A stretch of DNA of 8,037 nt, from positions 1 through 8,037 of the forward strand of contig NZ_JNWQ01000146.1 of the NCBI RefSeq assembly GCF_000716875.1, given 5' to 3'. The notes beneath the pieces were generated by a model, which did not search any database, was not told the DNA's origin, and was given only the letters and a program-made list of their open reading frames with translations. Shown piece by piece: positions 6,188 to 8,037 of the stretch. This DNA is from Streptomyces novaecaesareae. GTDB lineage: Bacteria > Actinomycetota > Actinomycetes > Streptomycetales > Streptomycetaceae. The first letter of the stretch is position 1; each line of letters starts with the position of its first letter. Both the position numbers and the translations under genes were made by a program.

Positions 6188-6269
6188 CCGAGGAGTCGGC
6201 CACCGGCTCCAGAGGAGGCCGTCGGCTCCTGAGTGGGGTCGTCGGCTCCCCAGGCGGCCGCCGTCGGGC

Positions 6270-7634
6270 CTACCGGTGCCCCAGGTCGCCGCGGATCAGC
6301 CCGATCACCTGGGCCGCCGTGTCCCGCACCGCCGCCAGCTCGGTGAGGAAGTGCCAGTAGTCGGGGTGCCGGCCGGCCGCCTCCAGGGTGGCCACCGCGC
6401 GGTCCAGCCGGGCCACCGCCTCGTCCAGCGGGGCGGCGTGCCGCGGGTCCGGGGCGTTGCGCCCGGCCATCGCCAGTCGCTGCGCGTCCCGGATGGCGAA
6501 GCGGGCACGCTCGATCTCCCGGTTGGGGTCGTGCTGCACCTCGTTCAACTGCCGCAGCCGGTCGTTCACCGCGACCACCGAGCCGTCCGCGGTGTCCAGC
6601 AGCGCGCGGACCGTACCGATCGCGGCGGTGGCGTCCGCCCAGCGCTGCTCGTCCCGGGCGCGGGCGGCCTCGGCGAGCTTGCGCTCGGCGGCGCGCCCGC
6701 TCTCCGCGACCTGGTCCGGCACCCGCTGCAGGTCCTGCCAGCAGGCGGTGCTGAACCGGCGGCGCAGCTCGCTCAGGGCGGGATCGACCGTCGCCGCCTT
6801 GGTCTCCAACGCCTGGATCCGGGTCCGCAGGCTCGCCACCCGCCGGTCGATCTCCCGGGCCCGCTCCGGCAGCTGCCCGGCGTCGGCGGCGATCCCCTCG
6901 GCCCGCCGCTTCACGTCGTCCGCGCGCTGCAGGGTGCCCGCCACCCCGTGCCGGGCCGGGCCCTCGTTCAGCCGGCCCAGCTCCGGTGCCAGCTCGGCCA
7001 GCCGGGCCGCCAGGTCGTCCGCCCGCAGGCCGGCGCCGCGCGCCTCGTCCAGCGCGTTGGAGGCCGCGAGCAGTGCGCGCTTGGCCTGCTCGACCGCCGG
7101 GGTGACCCGCATCAGCTGCTGCTCGGCGTGCTGGAGGGTCGGCTGGAGGCGGTGCAGGAAGTCGTTCAGCTCCGCCTTGGCCGAGCCGAGCTGGCCCTTC
7201 ACGTCCTCCAGTTGGCGCCTGGCCTGCGTGGCCGCGCCCGCGTCCAGGGCCTCGCTGTCCAGGTTGTGGGCGTCGAGCGCGCCCAGGTAGTTCACCGTGA
7301 CCTGGTCGACCCGGCCGGAGATGGCCGCCAGCTCGGCCAGCGCACGCTGCGCCGTCGGCCCGTCCTCGGCCGCGCGGACGGTCTCCACGGCGAGCTGCAC
7401 CTCGCGCTGCGTCTCCTCCAGCTCGTAGAACGCCTCCTGGGCCGCGGCCCGGGCCTCCCTGGCCCCCGCCCGTTCGCCCTCGCCGCCGCGCCGGCCCCAC
7501 CAGCCGCCCGTCCCGGCCGACGCCAGGCCGACCGCCCCCAGCGCACCCGCCAGCACCACCGGCAACACCAGGGCGTCCGCCAGCGCACTCCCCGCCCGAC
7601 GCCGCCCCCGCCCGCTCCCGCCGGCCACCGTCAC
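6270..7634 (-). CDS. membrane-anchored coiled-coil protein of unknown function
   Basis: I do not recognise a named family. From GTG 7634 the protein has 454 residues. A basic start (GRGRRR, 8-13) is followed by one hydrophobic segment, about 16-40 (ALVLPVVLAGALGAVGLASA), most likely a membrane anchor or uncleaved signal with the rest on one side of the membrane. From about residue 55 onward it is rich in Ala, Glu, Arg, Leu and Gln with heptad-like spacing, consistent with long coiled coils (for example EAFYELEETQREVQLAVETV). The C terminus, about 425-454, contains the less repetitive HPDYWHFLTELAAVRDTA. GTG 7634 is preferred because AGGGAG lies 6 nt upstream and the hydrophobic anchor follows directly. 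The frame stays open 44 codons further, to a GTG at 7766, but that stretch is Gly/Arg-rich with no ribosome site. The gene is divergent from tRNA-Val and upstream of the zinc-ribbon gene. A role as an envelope or cell-division-type scaffold is possible but unsupported. Confidence 0.75.
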   Translation of the reverse strand: MTVAGGSGRGRRRAGSALADALVLPVVLAGALGAVGLASAGTGGWWGRRGGEGERAGAREARAAAQEAFYELEETQREVQLAVETVRAAEDGPTAQRALAELAAISGRVDQVTVNYLGALDAHNLDSEALDAGAATQARRQLEDVKGQLGSAKAELNDFLHRLQPTLQHAEQQLMRVTPAVEQAKRALLAASNALDEARGAGLRADDLAARLAELAPELGRLNEGPARHGVAGTLQRADDVKRRAEGIAADAGQLPERAREIDRRVASLRTRIQALETKAATVDPALSELRRRFSTACWQDLQRVPDQVAESGRAAERKLAEAARARDEQRWADATAAIGTVRALLDTADGSVVAVNDRLRQLNEVQHDPNREIERARFAIRDAQRLAMAGRNAPDPRHAAPLDEAVARLDRAVATLEAAGRHPDYWHFLTELAAVRDTAAQVIGLIRGDLGHR

Positions 7635-7780
7635 TGCGCGCTCCCTGCTCCGACCCGCTTGATCCGGCCCCCATTCTCCCCGATCACCCCGCTCGCCCGT
7701 CACCCCCTCCCGGCCCCCGCCCCGGCCTCCTCCCCGGCCCCTTTCCGTCCGCCCGGCCCGCACCACTCTCCGGGACCAGG

Positions 7781-7786
7781 TACCCT
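7781..7786 (+). promoter_or_regulatory. candidate -10 element of the tRNA-Val promoter
   Basis: TACCCT fits TANNNT and lies 35 nt before the tRNA, which would give a leader of about 29 nt. No recognisable -35 is found at the usual distance. The surrounding GGTACCCTAGG also contains TAGGGT on the opposite strand, so it could serve the divergent coiled-coil gene. The remaining 7635-7780 stretch is strongly C-rich on the plus strand and shows no other element. Confidence 0.35.
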
Positions 7787-7821
7787 AGGCACTCGTCGTG
7801 TGCCCGTCGGGCCACGGCCGG

Positions 7822-7896
7822 GGGCGCGTAGCTCAGCGGTAGAGCGCTGCTCTTACAAAGCAGATGTCGGCGGTTCGAAACCGTCCGCGCCCACCA
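7822..7896 (+). tRNA. tRNA-Val (anticodon UAC), CCA encoded
   Basis: A full cloverleaf is visible. The acceptor stem is GGGCGCG/CGCGCCC (7822-7828 with 7886-7892), the D stem GCTC/GAGC (7831-7834 with 7842-7845) and the anticodon stem CTGCT/AGCAG (7847-7851 with 7859-7863). The loop is CTTACAA, with anticodon TAC at 7854-7856. The T stem is GGCGG/CCGTC (7869-7873 with 7881-7885), with one G-T pair, around TTCGAAA. Discriminator A7893 is followed by genomically encoded CCA (7894-7896). UAC reads GUA and GUG valine codons. Confidence 0.96.
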
Positions 7897-7899
7897 CAG

Positions 7900-7943
7900 C
7901 GAGGGCCGGTCCGGGAGGTGCACACCTCCGGGGCCGGCCCTCG
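7900..7943 (+). terminator. strong hairpin terminator after tRNA-Val
   Basis: CGAGGGCCGG (7900-7909) pairs perfectly with CCGGCCCTCG (7934-7943). Inside it GGAGGTG (7914-7920) pairs with CACCTCC (7923-7929), making an almost continuous long stem. There is no T run, only GTCGTTG after it, as is common for GC-rich actinomycete terminators. It starts 4 nt after the tRNA CCA. From 7944 to 7981 I see nothing further. Confidence 0.75.
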
Positions 7944-7981
7944 GTCGTTGTCGGTGCCGGGGATCGTGGTGTCGCCAGGTG

Positions 7982-8037
7982 CTGTCTCTTATACACATCT
8001 GACGCTGCCGACGAGCGATCTAGTGTAGATCTCGGTG
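7982..8037. other. untrimmed Illumina Nextera adapter (not genomic)
   Basis: CTGTCTCTTATACACATCT (7982-8000) is the 19-bp Tn5 mosaic end used in Nextera libraries. GACGCTGCCGACGA (8001-8014) completes the reverse complement of the Read 1 transposon adapter. GCGATCTA (8015-8022) is the reverse complement of i5 index TAGATCGC (N501/S501). GTGTAGATCTCGGTG (8023-8037) is the start of the reverse-complemented P5 primer. Base composition drops sharply here relative to the rest of the window. Everything right of 7981 is a library artefact. Confidence 0.98.

Noticed and set aside
6061..7674. Alternative minus-strand frame overlapping the coiled-coil and zinc-ribbon genes
   Set aside because: Extreme Gly/Arg/Ala composition with no domains. 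It overlaps two better-supported genes in other frames.
7670..7760. C-rich stretch as a functional quadruplex or regulatory element
   Set aside because: The C runs are irregular and such skew is unremarkable in intergenic DNA of this base composition; nothing specific supports a function.
7635..7766. Earlier GTG start (7766) for the coiled-coil protein
   Set aside because: The extra 44 residues are Gly/Arg-rich, would displace the membrane segment inward, and have no SD.
7822..7981. tRNA-Val as an integration site for a mobile element
   Set aside because: No integrase and no repeated copy of the tRNA 3' end is present, and the genomic sequence stops 85 bases after the tRNA.
7684..7998. Minus-strand open frame beginning MCIRDS
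   Set aside because: Its start lies in the Nextera adapter and it runs antisense through the tRNA; it is an artefact.
7982..8000. Mosaic end as evidence of a natural Tn5 insertion
   Set aside because: It continues directly into the Nextera Read 1 adapter, an index and P5, which only occurs in sequencing libraries.

Overview
The window is very GC-rich, with G or C at most third codon positions, GTG as well as ATG starts, and protein motifs typical of Streptomyces/Kitasatospora-type actinomycetes. It looks like the end of a draft-assembly contig. The last 56 bases (7982-8037) are an untrimmed Illumina Nextera adapter, so genuine genomic sequence stops at about 7981. At the left edge the first gene runs off the window.

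Layout. Positions 1-783 (minus) hold a TerD-family gene, open at its 3' end. It is divergent from a three-gene plus-strand block: a CitE/HpcH-type TIM-barrel lyase (1122-2327), a large multidomain phosphoribosyltransferase-like protein (2421-4991) and a HAD phosphatase (4991-5821) whose start codon overlaps the preceding stop. A small hairpin with a T4 tract follows the HAD gene, then a heptamer tandem-repeat tract. Convergent to the block, on the minus strand, are a 71-residue FmdB-type zinc-ribbon protein (5960-6175) and, upstream of it, a membrane-anchored coiled-coil protein of unknown function (6270-7634). A divergent tRNA-Val(UAC) gene (7822-7896) with a strong hairpin behind it closes the genomic part.

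How the genes fit together. A CitE-like lyase, TRSP-containing phosphoribosyltransferases, a HAD phosphatase and a neighbouring TerD protein match the 'biosynthetic' module of the tellurium-resistance (Ter) stress systems. Comparative genomics (Anantharaman, Iyer and Aravind) predicted that this module makes a nucleoside-like metabolite. Here the two phosphoribosyltransferase halves, the TRSP domain and a likely Pelota-type RNA-binding domain are fused in one 856-residue chain. The ATP-grasp enzyme usually listed with this module is not visible in the window. The product of the pathway cannot be read from the sequence. The zinc-ribbon gene, the coiled-coil gene and the tRNA are probably chromosomal neighbours rather than parts of the pathway. 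All assignments rest on motifs read by eye; no database search was possible.
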